The notes: generated by a model from the letters alone, not told the origin. Shown: positions 1 through 8,540, counted from the first letter of the stretch. The stretch is DNA of 64,000 bases from Agromyces aureus (GCF_001660485.1 NZ_CP013979.1:2852001-2916000), one strand, 5' to 3'. Numbers and translations: made by a program.

Positions 1-54
1 GGGATCGCCGGCATCATCCACGGAGTGTTCGTGAAGTCTACGGTGCCCAGGTGA
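1..54 (+). CDS. possible C-terminal end of an upstream gene (partial)
   Basis: Frame 1 is open from the first base and ends at a TGA at 52-54, giving a 17-residue tail (GIAGIIHGVFVKSTVPR). It would be convergent with the TetR gene that ends at 83. The segment is too short to assign to any family and could equally be intergenic sequence. Confidence 0.25.
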   Translation, partial: GIAGIIHGVFVKSTVPR

Positions 55-82
55 CCCCCGGGTTCCCGCAGACGGCGGTCGG

Positions 83-751
83 TCAGCGGCGAGCGCCTTC
101 GTTCTCCGGGAGTGATTCGGCGACGGCTGCGAGTGTCGCATCGACGGCGGTGGCGAACAGGGCGTCGTGGTCGATCACGTACCCCTGGGCGTATGCGCTC
201 GCGAGGTGCGGGAACCGATCCGCCGGCAACGCGGCGGCGGACTCGGCATGCGCGCGCTCGCGCCCGTCCTGGTCGGCACCCGGCGGTGGTCCCGCCTGCG
301 CGATCGCATGGCCGACGGTCAGCCGGCCGAGGAGTTGTGCGATGTCGAGCGCGGCGCGCGGAGGCAGCGCGGCCGGGGCGAGTGATTCGAGCAGGGCCTC
401 GGTGACCTCGAAGGCGTCGATCGTGACCGCCGGCCTCATGGCCATGAGCGGGATCGCGGCCGGGTGCGCCAGCAGCGCGCGTCGGAACGCATGGCCGACC
501 GCCGCGGCATCCGCTCTCCAATCCCCCGTTCGCGCCGGAAGCCGGCATTCGGCGAAGATGCGCTCCACCACCCCGTCGAGGATCGCCGTCCTGCTCGGGA
601 AGTAGGAGTAGACCGCCATCGGGTCGACGCCGAGCCTTCGTCCGAGTGCGCGCATGCTGAAGGCGTCGAGACCGACGTCATCGAGGAGGCCGATCGCTCC
701 ATCGAGCACCGCCGCGCGTGTGAGGGACGGGGGACGTCCTCGAGATGCCAT
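83..751 (-). CDS. TetR/AcrR family transcriptional regulator
   Basis: A 222-residue protein with an N-terminal HTH (residues about 10-55, ending in the recognition-helix signature DPMAVYSYFPSRTAIL), followed by an all-helical ligand-binding domain (TetR_C type). TetR proteins are usually repressors released by a small ligand. The start at 751 is chosen because GAGAGG lies 7 nt upstream; an in-frame ATG at 766 would add five residues. The gene is divergent from an alpha/beta hydrolase, and a perfect TCTACA-G-TGTAGA dyad lies between them. The simplest reading is that it represses itself and the hydrolase. The ligand cannot be deduced. Confidence 0.88.
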   Translation of the reverse strand: MASRGRPPSLTRAAVLDGAIGLLDDVGLDAFSMRALGRRLGVDPMAVYSYFPSRTAILDGVVERIFAECRLPARTGDWRADAAAVGHAFRRALLAHPAAIPLMAMRPAVTIDAFEVTEALLESLAPAALPPRAALDIAQLLGRLTVGHAIAQAGPPPGADQDGRERAHAESAAALPADRFPHLASAYAQGYVIDHDALFATAVDATLAAVAESLPENEGARR

Positions 752-770
752 CTCATCGCCTCTCATTTTT

Positions 771-783
771 TCTACAGTGTAGA
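771..783. promoter_or_regulatory. TetR operator between divergent genes
   Basis: A perfect 6-bp inverted repeat TCTACA-G-TGTAGA with a single-base centre lies in the 75-bp gap between the TetR start and the hydrolase start. Size and symmetry fit a TetR dimer site, so autoregulation and control of the hydrolase are inferred. Confidence 0.65.
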
Positions 784-826
784 GTATTGATTCCCAGACC
801 GGAGAACACCCGTTGGAGCGATGAAC

Positions 827-1669
827 ATGGACCAGCACTGGACTGCCTCGGGGGTGCGCATGCGCCTTCGTCACGAGCGACCGGGAGAGCTCGACTGGCT
901 CCTCCTTCCGGGCGGTCCGGGCATCGGCTCGGAGAGCCTCCACGAACTTGCGGACGTCATCGACGTGCCGGGTCGCGTGTGGATGGTCGACCTCCCCGGC
1001 GACGGATCGAACGTCGACGCTCCGGGCGCACCGGTCGATCCGTTCACCGTCTGGCCGTCGGTGCTGATCGAGGCGGCGGCGGCTGTGGCGCATCCGATCT
1101 TCGTGGGCCACTCGACGGGCGGCATGTACCTCCTGTCGACGCCTGAGCTCGAAGGAATGCTGACCGGACTGGTGCTCGTGAGCACCGCTCCGGACGCGTC
1201 GTGGATGGGCGCGTTCGAGCAGATGACGCGCGACCACCCGCTCCCGGAGGTCGATGCCGCCACCGTCGCGTACGAGCTCGAGCCGACCGACGGGCATCTC
1301 GCCGACTTCGCCGTCGCTTCTGCACCGTGGAACTTCCGCGCCGATCACGTCGAGCGGGGCCGTGAACTCCTCGCCCGCATGCCCTACAACGGTCGCGCCG
1401 TGGACTGGTCGGCCGAGCACTTCGACACGACCTATGCGGCGAACTGGTGGCCGCAGGCCCTGCCCACCCTGATCGTCAGCGGCGGCGACGACCGCATCGT
1501 CACCCAACGACTCTGGAACGTCGCGCGCTACGAAGGCCCGAACGTCACCCGCGCCGACATCGAGGGCGGTGCCCACTTCGCGTGGATCGAAGAGCCCGGA
1601 CAGGTGCGAGCCGCGTTCGCCGAGTTCGCGCGCAGCCTGCCGACGGAGGATGCGCCGCCCGCCACGTAG
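827..1669 (+). CDS. alpha/beta hydrolase (proline iminopeptidase-like fold)
   Basis: About 280 residues of alpha/beta-hydrolase sequence. An oxyanion-hole-like LLLPGGPG lies near the N-terminus, the nucleophile elbow GHSTGG comes about one third in, the acid candidate sits in SGGDDRIV and the catalytic His in GAHFAWIEEP. All three triad positions are therefore present, and the LPGGPG motif resembles the proline iminopeptidase/S33 branch. No signal peptide is seen, so it should be cytoplasmic. GGAG at 815-818 is 8 nt from the ATG at 827 but only 2 nt from the ATG at 821, so 827 is preferred. It is divergent from a TetR gene with a shared operator. The substrate is unknown; it could be a peptidase, an esterase or a lactonase. 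Confidence 0.85.
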   Translation: MDQHWTASGVRMRLRHERPGELDWLLLPGGPGIGSESLHELADVIDVPGRVWMVDLPGDGSNVDAPGAPVDPFTVWPSVLIEAAAAVAHPIFVGHSTGGMYLLSTPELEGMLTGLVLVSTAPDASWMGAFEQMTRDHPLPEVDAATVAYELEPTDGHLADFAVASAPWNFRADHVERGRELLARMPYNGRAVDWSAEHFDTTYAANWWPQALPTLIVSGGDDRIVTQRLWNVARYEGPNVTRADIEGGAHFAWIEEPGQVRAAFAEFARSLPTEDAPPAT

Positions 1670-1719
1670 TCGGTGATGCACGCCGATGCTCGCGCGGGGA
1701 CGTTCCCCGCGCGTTCGCC

Positions 1720-2319
1720 TCAGGGCCGGTGGTCTCCACGCGGGGTCTCTGGCGCTGCCGCCGCTTCGACGGCGCCGACGAGTGCATCGACCCCGAACGC
1801 GAACGCCCGATCGACGTCACCGCCGAGCCGGAACGCGCCCGCGAGCTCCATGCTCACGAACCCCGTCGCCCAGGCCGTGAACGTCCGTGCGGCGTCGAGC
1901 GCATGCCGCTCCCCGGCGAGGTCGGCGGCCGCACCCAGCACGGATTCGCTCGCGGCCGCGAGGGATGCGGGCTCGAGGCGCAGCTCCGCACCGGGCGCGA
2001 AGACGACTCGGAACGCCACCGGCCGCTCGTGCGCGAACGCGCGCACCGCGATGGCGAGCGCCCTGAGCCGCGCGCGGGGGTCGTCGCCCGCCTCCGCGGC
2101 GGCACGGTCGGCGGCGACTCCGAGATCGCGCACGGTCGCATCGACGACGAGCGCGACGAGGCCCTCGCGCCCGCTCACGCGCTTGTAGAGCGATGGAGCG
2201 CGCACCCCGACGCGCTCGGCGACGGCCTGCATCGTGAGGCCGTCGAGGCCTGTGCGTTCGAGCAGGTCGCGGCCGGCGTCGACGATCGCGGCCAGCGAGG
2301 TTCGGGCGGGCGTGGGCAT
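1720..2319 (-). CDS. TetR/AcrR family regulator (TetR_C_33-like)
   Basis: A 199-residue repressor-type protein. Its N-terminal HTH covers residues about 10-50 (TMQAVAERVGVRAPSLYKRV) and is followed by a helical regulatory domain. The start at 2319 follows GAGGAGCC at good spacing. It is divergent from the MBL-fold hydrolase at 2508. The intergenic region contains three ATGGCTA/TAGCCAT half-sites overlapping the promoter of the hydrolase, which points to repression of that gene and of itself. The ligand is unknown. Confidence 0.85.
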   Translation of the reverse strand: MPTPARTSLAAIVDAGRDLLERTGLDGLTMQAVAERVGVRAPSLYKRVSGREGLVALVVDATVRDLGVAADRAAAEAGDDPRARLRALAIAVRAFAHERPVAFRVVFAPGAELRLEPASLAAASESVLGAAADLAGERHALDAARTFTAWATGFVSMELAGAFRLGGDVDRAFAFGVDALVGAVEAAAAPETPRGDHRP

Positions 2320-2373
2320 GCAGGCTCCTCTGGACGATTCCGGATGCCGGCGCTGCGCGACATCCGCTCGAGA

Positions 2374-2416
2374 ATGGCTATTGACGTTAGCCATGATAAC
2401 TATGTATCGTAGCCAT
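2374..2416 (+). promoter_or_regulatory. promoter with overlapping TetR operator half-sites
   Basis: An inverted repeat ATGGCTA (2374-2380) and TAGCCAT (2388-2394) is separated by 7 nt, with a third TAGCCAT at 2410-2416. A candidate promoter for the hydrolase, TTGACG (2381-2386) with TATCGT (2405-2410) at 18-bp spacing, is interleaved with these boxes, so a bound repressor would block it. Confidence 0.65.
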
Positions 2417-2454
2417 CGCCACTCCGAACCGAGCATTCGACGCTCGAACCCGTT

Positions 2455-2500
2455 CGGACAACGGACAACGGACAACGGACAACGGACAACGGACAACGGA
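2455..2500 (+). repeat. heptanucleotide tandem repeat (CGGACAA)6 plus CGGA in a 5' leader
   Basis: Six exact copies of CGGACAA run from 2455 to 2496 and continue with CGGA, immediately before the ATG at 2508. The final ACGGAG is the only Shine-Dalgarno-like sequence, so the repeat forms the leader and the ribosome-binding region of the MBL hydrolase. Copy number is expected to vary by slippage. A change would not alter the reading frame because the repeat is upstream of the start. Confidence 0.9.
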
Positions 2501-2507
2501 GCACACC

Positions 2508-3233
2508 ATGCGACTCGCACCCTCGCTGCACCGCGTCGGCAACGACATCGTCGCCGTCTACCTGATCGACGCGCCGGAAGGCGTCACGATCATCGACGCC
2601 GGCCTCGCCGGGCAGTGGAAGGAGCTGCTCGCCGAGCTCGACGCCATGGGCCGCACCCTCGACGACGTGCGCGGCGTCGTGCTCACGCATGGCGACAGCG
2701 ATCACATCGGGTTCGCCGAACGCCTGCGTCGCGACCACGGCGTGCCGATCTTCGTGCACGAGGCGGACGCCGCGCGCGCACGTGGCGAGGAGTCCTCCAA
2801 GCCCGAATGGGGCCACGTGAAGCTCGGCGCCACCGCGAAGTTCATGTGGTACGCGCTGCGCAAGAACGGCCTGCGCACCACGCCGATCACCGAGGTCGTC
2901 GGCGTTCGCGACGGCGACGTGCTCGACCTGCCGGGCTCACCCGTGATCGTCGGCCTGCCAGGCCACTCCCCCGGCAGCATCGCGATCCACGTTCCCGCGG
3001 TCGACGCCGTGTTCGTCGGCGACGGCCTCACGACCCGCCACGTGCTGACCGGTGCGACCGGTCCGCAGCCGGCGCCGTTCACCGACGATCCGGCCCGGGC
3101 CCTCGCGTCGCTGCACCGCATCGCGGGCCTCGGGGCGGCATGGGTGCTGCCTGGCCACGGGTCGCCCTGGCACGGCGGCGTCGAGCGGGCGGTCGCCGAG
3201 GTCGAACGCGCGGCCTCGGCATCCGGAGCCTGA
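2508..3233 (+). CDS. MBL-fold metallo-hydrolase
   Basis: A 241-residue metallo-beta-lactamase-fold protein. The metal motif reads THGDSDHIG, so the second His of the canonical HxHxDH is Asp; the later ligands appear in GLPGHSPGS, VFVGDGL and LPGHGSPW. This HxDxDH form is common in unassigned actinobacterial MBL proteins and probably still binds metal. The length is typical of the family and no signal peptide is seen. It is divergent from a TetR regulator whose operator overlaps its promoter, and its leader is a heptamer repeat. The substrate is unknown; glyoxalase II-like thioesters, lactones or quorum signals are possible. Confidence 0.85.
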   Translation: MRLAPSLHRVGNDIVAVYLIDAPEGVTIIDAGLAGQWKELLAELDAMGRTLDDVRGVVLTHGDSDHIGFAERLRRDHGVPIFVHEADAARARGEESSKPEWGHVKLGATAKFMWYALRKNGLRTTPITEVVGVRDGDVLDLPGSPVIVGLPGHSPGSIAIHVPAVDAVFVGDGLTTRHVLTGATGPQPAPFTDDPARALASLHRIAGLGAAWVLPGHGSPWHGGVERAVAEVERAASASGA

Positions 3234-3269
3234 ACGCACCGAACCGAGCGGTCGATGCAGTCGCCTCGC

Positions 3270-3941
3270 TCAGAAGCTGCCGATGCCCTTGCCGAGCATC
3301 GAGATGCCGATCACGAGCAGCAGCACCGCCATGATCACCGAGTTCTCGTGGGCGAGCCACACGCGCAGGGCGTCGAGGGGTCCGCGGAGCTTCGCCGAGG
3401 CGAGCAGGTAGGCGATGACCGGGATCGCGACGGTTGACGCCGCGATCAGCACGTAGATCGCGATCACCAGCACGATCTCGCCGCCCGTGAGCTCGGCCGC
3501 CTCGATCTCGGTGCCCGCCCCCGCGGCCATGATGAGGTTCTTCGGGTTCAGCGCCGAGAGCAGGAATCCGAGGCCGAGTGCACCGCCGAAGGTGACCTTG
3601 TCGATGGCCTGCATCCACTTCGGCAGCGCAGGCTCCTCACCCGGCTTCGGACGCTTGCGCCACTGCCCCACAGCGAGCACGAGCAGGCCCGCGCCGAGCA
3701 GCAGTTGGATCACGCCCTGGATCGGCTTGGAGGCGTCGGGGTCGTCTTCGGGCAGCACCGAGGCGAGCAGCGTGAACACCGTGACCGCGACGATGATGCC
3801 GACGAGCCACCCGAGCAGGAACCCGACGCTCGTGACGCGCGCCTTCGGCGAGAGCAGCATGAGGATCGCGGCGATGATCGGGATCGGGCTGATCGCCACA
3901 CCGAGGGCGAGGGGCAGGATGCCGCCGATGGCGCCGTTCAT
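3270..3941 (-). CDS. GAP family integral membrane protein
   Basis: A 223-residue polytopic membrane protein with about six hydrophobic segments, the ALNPKN sequence typical of GAP/Sap (LysE-superfamily-like) proteins in the middle and a charged loop (about residues 68-110) between helices. GAP proteins have been linked to export of glycopeptidolipid-type lipids in mycobacteria, but a transport role here is only inferred. The start overlaps the stop of the SulP gene as ATGA, so the two are almost certainly translated from one mRNA. Confidence 0.75.
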   Translation of the reverse strand: MNGAIGGILPLALGVAISPIPIIAAILMLLSPKARVTSVGFLLGWLVGIIVAVTVFTLLASVLPEDDPDASKPIQGVIQLLLGAGLLVLAVGQWRKRPKPGEEPALPKWMQAIDKVTFGGALGLGFLLSALNPKNLIMAAGAGTEIEAAELTGGEIVLVIAIYVLIAASTVAIPVIAYLLASAKLRGPLDALRVWLAHENSVIMAVLLLVIGISMLGKGIGSF

Positions 3942-5596
3942 TCGGAACCTCCAGTCAGTGCGGCGATCGCCGCGCGGTTGGTGACGAAGATGCGCTCGTC
4001 GTCGAGCAGGCCGAGCTGCACGAGGCGCAGTCGGGCGGGGTCGCGCATGCGGCTGAACGAGAGCGCCACGTCGTTGCGTGCGAGCCAGGACTTGAGCGCC
4101 TCGAACTCCTCCGCACCCGTCACGTCGATGTCGGTGACGGCCTCCATGTCGATGACGACGTCGCGTACCGGGCCGCCCGCGGCGGCGTCGGCCGACGAGA
4201 CGGCGCTCTTGACGGCGGCGGTGAACACGCTGCCGTTGGCGAAGAAGAGCGGCGCCGCGAGGCGGATCACGATGACGCCGGGCGCCGTGGTCCGGCCCAC
4301 GGGCGCGCCCTCGAGGAGCGACTCACCGGGGTCGCCCGAAGCCTCGAGCACGTCGATGGCCGGGTTCGCGGCCCGCTTGGCGAGGTTGATGAGCGCCAGC
4401 GTGAACGCGACCACGATGCCGGGGATGGCACCGACGAACAGCGTCACGAGGAAGCAGACGGCCCCGATCACGAACTCGAAGCGATCCTTGCGCCAGAGGT
4501 CCGCGAAGTCGCGGAAGCCGAGCAGCGGGATGATCGCGACGCCGACGACCGCGCCGATCGCGGGCGACGGGATGTCGGCGAGCAGGGCTGTTCCGAAGAG
4601 CAGGAGGAGCAGCGTGCCCACGGCGAGCACGAGCGAGGGCAACTGCGTGCGGGAACCCGCCTGATCCATCGCGGCCGTACGGGAGGTCGAGGAGCCCACC
4701 GAGAAGCTCCCCTGCGCACCCGCGGCCACGTTCGCGAGACCGAACGCCATCAGGTCGCGGTTGGCGTGGAACGGATACCGGTGCTTCTCGGAGTACGACC
4801 GGGAGACGAGCAGTCCCTCGGCGGTGGTGACGAGCGTGAGCGCGATGGCCGACGGGATGAGCGCGAGCCACGTGGTCCAGTCGAGCACGGGCCACGTCGG
4901 CGTGGGCGGACCGGCGGGCACCGCGCCGAGCACGTCGACGCCCGCGTCGTCGAGGTCGGCCACCACGACGAACACCGTCGTGAGCACGAGCACCACGAGC
5001 GCCCACGGCACTGCCCGGAGGAACCGCTTGCCGAGCAGCAGCACGGCCACCGAGGCGGCCGAGATCGCGAGCGACCAGAGGTTCGTCGTGCCGAGCCCGC
5101 TGATCAGTCCCCCGACCTTGTCGACGAACTCACCGCCCGAGTCGATCTTGACCCCGAGCATCTTGGCGATCTGGCTCACCATGATGTCGAGCGCCAGTCC
5201 GCCGACGAAGCCGATCAGGATCGGCTTCGAGAGGAAGTTCGCGAGGAACCCGAGCTTGAAGACCGAGAGGAGCACGAACATGACGCCGCAGATGATCGCC
5301 TGCGCGAGCGCGAGGGTCGCGTAGTCCTCGCTACCGGCCGCCGCGAGCCCGCCGATCGACGAGGCCACGAGCGCCGCGGCTGCGGCATCCGGCGACGCCA
5401 CCAGCTGCCGCGACGAGACGACGAGCGCGTAGACGATCGTCGGCACGATCAGCGCGTAGAGCCCCGCGGTCGCGGGCAGCCCGGCGATCTGGGCATAGCC
5501 GATGTTCAGTGGGATCGCGATCGCGATCAGCGTCACCCCGGCCGTGAGTTCGGTGGCGAGGTTCCTCGCCGTCAGCCCGGCCAGTGGTCGCTGCAT
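3938..5596 (-). CDS. SulP family inorganic anion transporter with STAS domain
   Basis: About 552 residues. The N-terminal SLC26/SulP transmembrane domain (roughly residues 15-400) begins with the family pattern of a GVTLIAIAIPLNIGYAQIAG helix, then GLYALIVPTIVYAL. A C-terminal STAS domain follows (about 425-545; VVIDMEAVTDIDVTGAEEF). SulP proteins move sulfate, bicarbonate or other anions across the membrane. The ATG at 5596 is preferred over a GTG at 5638 because it sits directly before the conserved N-terminal helix. It is the first gene of a two-gene unit with the GAP protein. The transported anion cannot be read from sequence. Confidence 0.9.
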   Translation of the reverse strand: MQRPLAGLTARNLATELTAGVTLIAIAIPLNIGYAQIAGLPATAGLYALIVPTIVYALVVSSRQLVASPDAAAAALVASSIGGLAAAGSEDYATLALAQAIICGVMFVLLSVFKLGFLANFLSKPILIGFVGGLALDIMVSQIAKMLGVKIDSGGEFVDKVGGLISGLGTTNLWSLAISAASVAVLLLGKRFLRAVPWALVVLVLTTVFVVVADLDDAGVDVLGAVPAGPPTPTWPVLDWTTWLALIPSAIALTLVTTAEGLLVSRSYSEKHRYPFHANRDLMAFGLANVAAGAQGSFSVGSSTSRTAAMDQAGSRTQLPSLVLAVGTLLLLLFGTALLADIPSPAIGAVVGVAIIPLLGFRDFADLWRKDRFEFVIGAVCFLVTLFVGAIPGIVVAFTLALINLAKRAANPAIDVLEASGDPGESLLEGAPVGRTTAPGVIVIRLAAPLFFANGSVFTAAVKSAVSSADAAAGGPVRDVVIDMEAVTDIDVTGAEEFEALKSWLARNDVALSFSRMRDPARLRLVQLGLLDDERIFVTNRAAIAALTGGSE

Positions 5597-5685
5597 GCCG
5601 CCCCATCCCCGATCGCGTGCACGTGCGCCGACGCGCACGGAACCACTCTGGCATGGCGGCGCCGCCCGATGGCGGATTCACCGCC

Positions 5686-7302
5686 TCACATGCGGAAGAG
5701 TCCGAACGCGGGCTCGGGCAGCGGCGTGCGGCTCGCCAGCTCGAGGGCCATCGCGAGCACCGTGCGGGTGTCGGCCGGGTCGATGATGCCGTCGTCCCAG
5801 AGCCTGGCGGTCGAGTGGTACGGGCTGCCCTGCGCCTCGTACTGCTCGCGGATCGGGGCCTTGAACGCCTCGGCCGCGGCATCCGGCCATTCCTCGCCCT
5901 TCACCGCGAGCTGGTCGCCCTTCACGGTGGAGAGCACGGATGCCGCCTGCTCGCCGCCCATGACCGAGATGCGCGCGTTCGGCCACATGAAGAGGAATCG
6001 CGGCGAGTACGCCCGCCCGCACATCGAGTAGTTGCCGGCGCCGAACGAGCCGCCGATGACGACCGTGAGCTTCGGCACCCGGGTCGTGGCGACCGCCGTG
6101 ACCATCTTCGCGCCGTGCTTGGCGATGCCGCCCGCCTCGGCGTCGCGGCCCACCATGAAGCCCGAGATGTTCTGCAGGAACAGCAACGGGATGCCGCGCT
6201 GGTCGCAGAGCTCGATGAAGTGGGCGCCCTTCATGGCCGATTCGCTGAAGAGCACGCCGTTGTTCGCGACGATGCCGACCGGGTGCCCGTCGAGGTGCGC
6301 GAAGCCGGTCACGAGCGTGTCGCCGTACTCGGGCTTGAACTCGGTGAACTCGCTCGCGTCGACGAGGCGGGCGATCACCTCGCGCACGTCGTACGGCTGC
6401 TGCACGTCGACGGGCACGACCTCGGTGAGCGTGGCGGGGTCGACCGCCGGAGGTCGCGACTCGCGCACCGCCCACGCCCTCGGCGCCTGGCCGGGCAGGG
6501 TCGCGACCATGTCGCGCACGGTCTCGAGCGCGTGCTCGTCGTCGTCGGCGAGGTGGTCGACGACCCCTGAGGTGCGGGCGTGGAGGTCGCCGCCGCCGAG
6601 TTCTTCAGGGGTCACGACCTCGCCGATCGCGGCCTTCACGAGCGGCGGGCCGCCGAGGAAGATCGTGCCCTGGTCGCGCACGATCACCGATTCGTCGCTC
6701 ATCGCCGGCACGTACGCGCCGCCCGCGGTGCACGAGCCCAGCACGGCCGCGAGCTGCGGGATGCGCATCGACGAGAGCTGGGCCTGGTTGAAGAAGATGC
6801 GGCCGAAGTGCTCGCGGTCGGGGAAGACGTCGTCCTGCATGGGCAGGAACGCGCCGCCCGAGTCGACGAGGTAGATGCACGGCAGGCGGTGCTCGCGCGC
6901 GACCTCCTGGGCCCGCAGGTGCTTCTTCACGGTCAGCGGGTAGTAGGTGCCGCCCTTGACCGTCGCGTCGTTGCAGACCACGACGACGGGCCGCCCGTGC
7001 ACGAGCCCCACGCCCGTGATGAGGCCGGCGCCCGGCGAGTCGCCGCCGTACATGCCGTCGGCCGCGAGCGGCGAGAGTTCGAGGAACGGGCTGCCCTCGT
7101 CGAGCAGGCGGTCGACGCGGTCGCGCGGCAGCAGCTTGCCGCGCGCGACATGGCGGTCGCGGGATGCCTCGGGGCCGCCGAGGGCGGCCACGGCGAGGCG
7201 TTCGCGCAGCTCGCCGACGAGTGCGGCGTGCGCGTCGGCATTGCGTCGTGCGGCTGAGCCGGCCTCGCCGGCCCGGTCGATCGCCGTCGTGAGTGTCGTC
7301 AT
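5686..7302 (-). CDS. acyl-CoA carboxylase carboxyltransferase (methylcrotonyl-CoA carboxylase beta type)
   Basis: A 538-residue carboxyltransferase subunit with N- and C-terminal crotonase-fold halves. Length and diagnostic segments ([29 protein letters not shown], and [16 protein letters not shown] in the second half) match MCC-beta better than propionyl-CoA carboxylase. It would transfer CO2 from carboxybiotin to 3-methylcrotonyl-CoA in leucine degradation. No biotin carboxylase/BCCP subunit lies beside it, so its partner must be encoded elsewhere. It is divergent from a TetR regulator with two operator-like dyads between them, and stands 1.6 kb from a branched-chain 2-oxoacid dehydrogenase operon, consistent with a leucine catabolic role. 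Confidence 0.88.
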   Translation of the reverse strand: MTTLTTAIDRAGEAGSAARRNADAHAALVGELRERLAVAALGGPEASRDRHVARGKLLPRDRVDRLLDEGSPFLELSPLAADGMYGGDSPGAGLITGVGLVHGRPVVVVCNDATVKGGTYYPLTVKKHLRAQEVAREHRLPCIYLVDSGGAFLPMQDDVFPDREHFGRIFFNQAQLSSMRIPQLAAVLGSCTAGGAYVPAMSDESVIVRDQGTIFLGGPPLVKAAIGEVVTPEELGGGDLHARTSGVVDHLADDDEHALETVRDMVATLPGQAPRAWAVRESRPPAVDPATLTEVVPVDVQQPYDVREVIARLVDASEFTEFKPEYGDTLVTGFAHLDGHPVGIVANNGVLFSESAMKGAHFIELCDQRGIPLLFLQNISGFMVGRDAEAGGIAKHGAKMVTAVATTRVPKLTVVIGGSFGAGNYSMCGRAYSPRFLFMWPNARISVMGGEQAASVLSTVKGDQLAVKGEEWPDAAAEAFKAPIREQYEAQGSPYHSTARLWDDGIIDPADTRTVLAMALELASRTPLPEPAFGLFRM

Positions 7303-7380
7303 CGGCCTCTCCGCGTCGTCTCGCGAGCGGGCGTTGCGCCGACACCCGGTGCCGGCTCTTGTGCGTCGTCGCGATTTTCG

Positions 7381-7424
7381 GTTAGTGTTCACTAACTCGA
7401 TTCCCGAGGTTAGCGAGCACTCAT
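7381..7424. promoter_or_regulatory. tandem TetR-type operators between the carboxyltransferase and its regulator
   Basis: GTTAGTG-TT-CACTAAC is a perfect 7-bp dyad at 7381-7396. A degenerate copy, GTTAGCG-AG-CACTCAT, lies at 7409-7424, five bases before the regulator start. Two adjacent sites suggest cooperative repression of both divergent genes. Confidence 0.68.
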
Positions 7425-7428
7425 CGAA

Positions 7429-8043
7429 ATGGCAAGCACCGTGACATCCGCTGCACCGCTCACCGAGCGCGGACGGCTGAAGGCCGATCGCCGCGCGGCG
7501 ATCCTCGCCGCCGCGGCCCGACTCTTCGCCGAGCGCGGCTACGCCGGCGTCACCATCGAAGACCTCGGCACCGCGGTGGGCGTCAGCGGCCCGGCCGTCT
7601 ACCGGCACTTCGCCGGCAAGTCCGCCGTGCTCGCCGCGATCCTCGAGGACGCCAGCCGGTCGTTGCTCGACGGCGCCGATCTCGTGCTCGCCGAGGCACC
7701 CGACGCCGAACGCGCCCTTCGCTCGCTCATCCGGTTCCACGTCGCCTTCGCGCTCGGCCAGGCCGACGTCATCGCGGTGCAGGACCGCGAACTCGAACAA
7801 CTCGACCCCGGCGTACGCCACGAGGTGCGCTCGCTGCAGCGACGCTACGTCGAACGATGGGTCGCCACCCTCGCAGAGCTCAGGCCCGACCGGGCCGAGG
7901 TGGAGCTGCGGTTCCGGGCACACGCCGCCTTCGGACTCCTCAACTCCACACCCCACAGCGCCCGCACCCCTGGGCGCAGACCCGCCGACGGCACCGTCCG
8001 CGGCATCCTCGAGGAGATGGCATGGGCGAGCCTCATGTCGTGA
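7429..8043 (+). CDS. TetR/AcrR family regulator, probable repressor of the carboxyltransferase
   Basis: A 204-residue protein with a classical TetR HTH (residues about 20-65; [20 protein letters not shown] ... [17 protein letters not shown]) and a helical C-terminal domain of the KstR2/LiuR-like size class. The ATG at 7429 directly follows the second operator copy and lacks a good Shine-Dalgarno sequence, so translation may be weak or leaderless. It is divergent from the methylcrotonyl-CoA carboxylase-type gene, so an acyl-CoA intermediate is a plausible ligand, as known for related regulators; this is inference. A GNAT gene overlaps its 3' end. Confidence 0.87.
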   Translation: MASTVTSAAPLTERGRLKADRRAAILAAAARLFAERGYAGVTIEDLGTAVGVSGPAVYRHFAGKSAVLAAILEDASRSLLDGADLVLAEAPDAERALRSLIRFHVAFALGQADVIAVQDRELEQLDPGVRHEVRSLQRRYVERWVATLAELRPDRAEVELRFRAHAAFGLLNSTPHSARTPGRRPADGTVRGILEEMAWASLMS

Positions 8044-8471
8044 GCCTGCGCGCGACCCGCGACACGGATCTCGACACCCTGAACCACATCGTGCACGACC
8101 CCCGCACCACCGCAGGACCGCCCGTCGCCGGTCCGGCCGTCAGCGAACGGCACCGCGCGACGATCGACCACCGCACCATCCGCGCCGACGGCGAGATCGT
8201 GGGCGACGTCACGCGATGGTTCGAAGACGGCCGCGCCTTCGTCGCCTACCGGGTCGACGTCGCACGCCACGATGACGGCACCGCCGGCCGGGCGTTGCGG
8301 CTGTTCGTCGAGGTGCTCGACGACGGCCCCCTGCGAGCACGGGTTGCCGCCGGCGACACCGGGTCGATCCACGTGCTCGAACGCCTCGGCTTCGCGCCGG
8401 ATCCCGCCCGACCCGCCGACGCGAACGCGCCCGACCCTGCGGTCGACGGGCTGGTCTACCTGCTCGGCTGA
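8022..8471 (+). CDS. GNAT-like N-acetyltransferase
   Basis: A 149-residue single-domain protein. A motif A-like stretch ([17 protein letters not shown]) is followed by [14 protein letters not shown], the usual GNAT motif B tail, so an acetyl-CoA-dependent acyltransferase fold is likely. GAGGAG stands 4 nt upstream of the ATG at 8022, and the gene begins inside the last 22 bases of the TetR gene, so it is translationally coupled to it. The acceptor substrate is unknown. The motif A loop is less canonical than usual, so catalysis is not certain. Confidence 0.7.
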   Translation: MGEPHVVSLRATRDTDLDTLNHIVHDPRTTAGPPVAGPAVSERHRATIDHRTIRADGEIVGDVTRWFEDGRAFVAYRVDVARHDDGTAGRALRLFVEVLDDGPLRARVAAGDTGSIHVLERLGFAPDPARPADANAPDPAVDGLVYLLG

Positions 8472-8475
8472 GCCG

Positions 8476-8540
8476 GCGCGCGACCGCTCAGCCTCGGGCC
8501 GCGCGCCGCGCGCGACCGCTCAGCCTCGGGGCCGCGCGCC
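8476..8540. repeat. tandem duplication of 32/33 bp across the 3' end of the pterin dehydratase gene
   Basis: Units 8476-8507 and 8508-8540 are identical except for one extra G in the second. The second unit contains the stop and last codons of the minus-strand dehydratase; the first is an untranslated copy containing the same stop triplet. It is probably a recent slippage or unequal-crossover duplication in the convergent intergenic gap. Confidence 0.85.

Noticed and set aside
83..1681. 532-codon minus frame that would extend the first TetR gene across the hydrolase gene
   Set aside because: The family N-terminus is at residue 1 of the shorter version, and the extension is antisense to a real hydrolase and crosses the operator.
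2455..2500. Heptamer tract as a CRISPR-like or phase-variation element
   Set aside because: There are no spacers, so it is not CRISPR; and it lies upstream of the start codon, so length changes cannot switch the reading frame.
5686..7956. Extended start for the carboxyltransferase through the divergent regulator
   Set aside because: The extension crosses two operators and is antisense to the TetR gene; MTTLTTAID at 7302 matches the usual length of the family.
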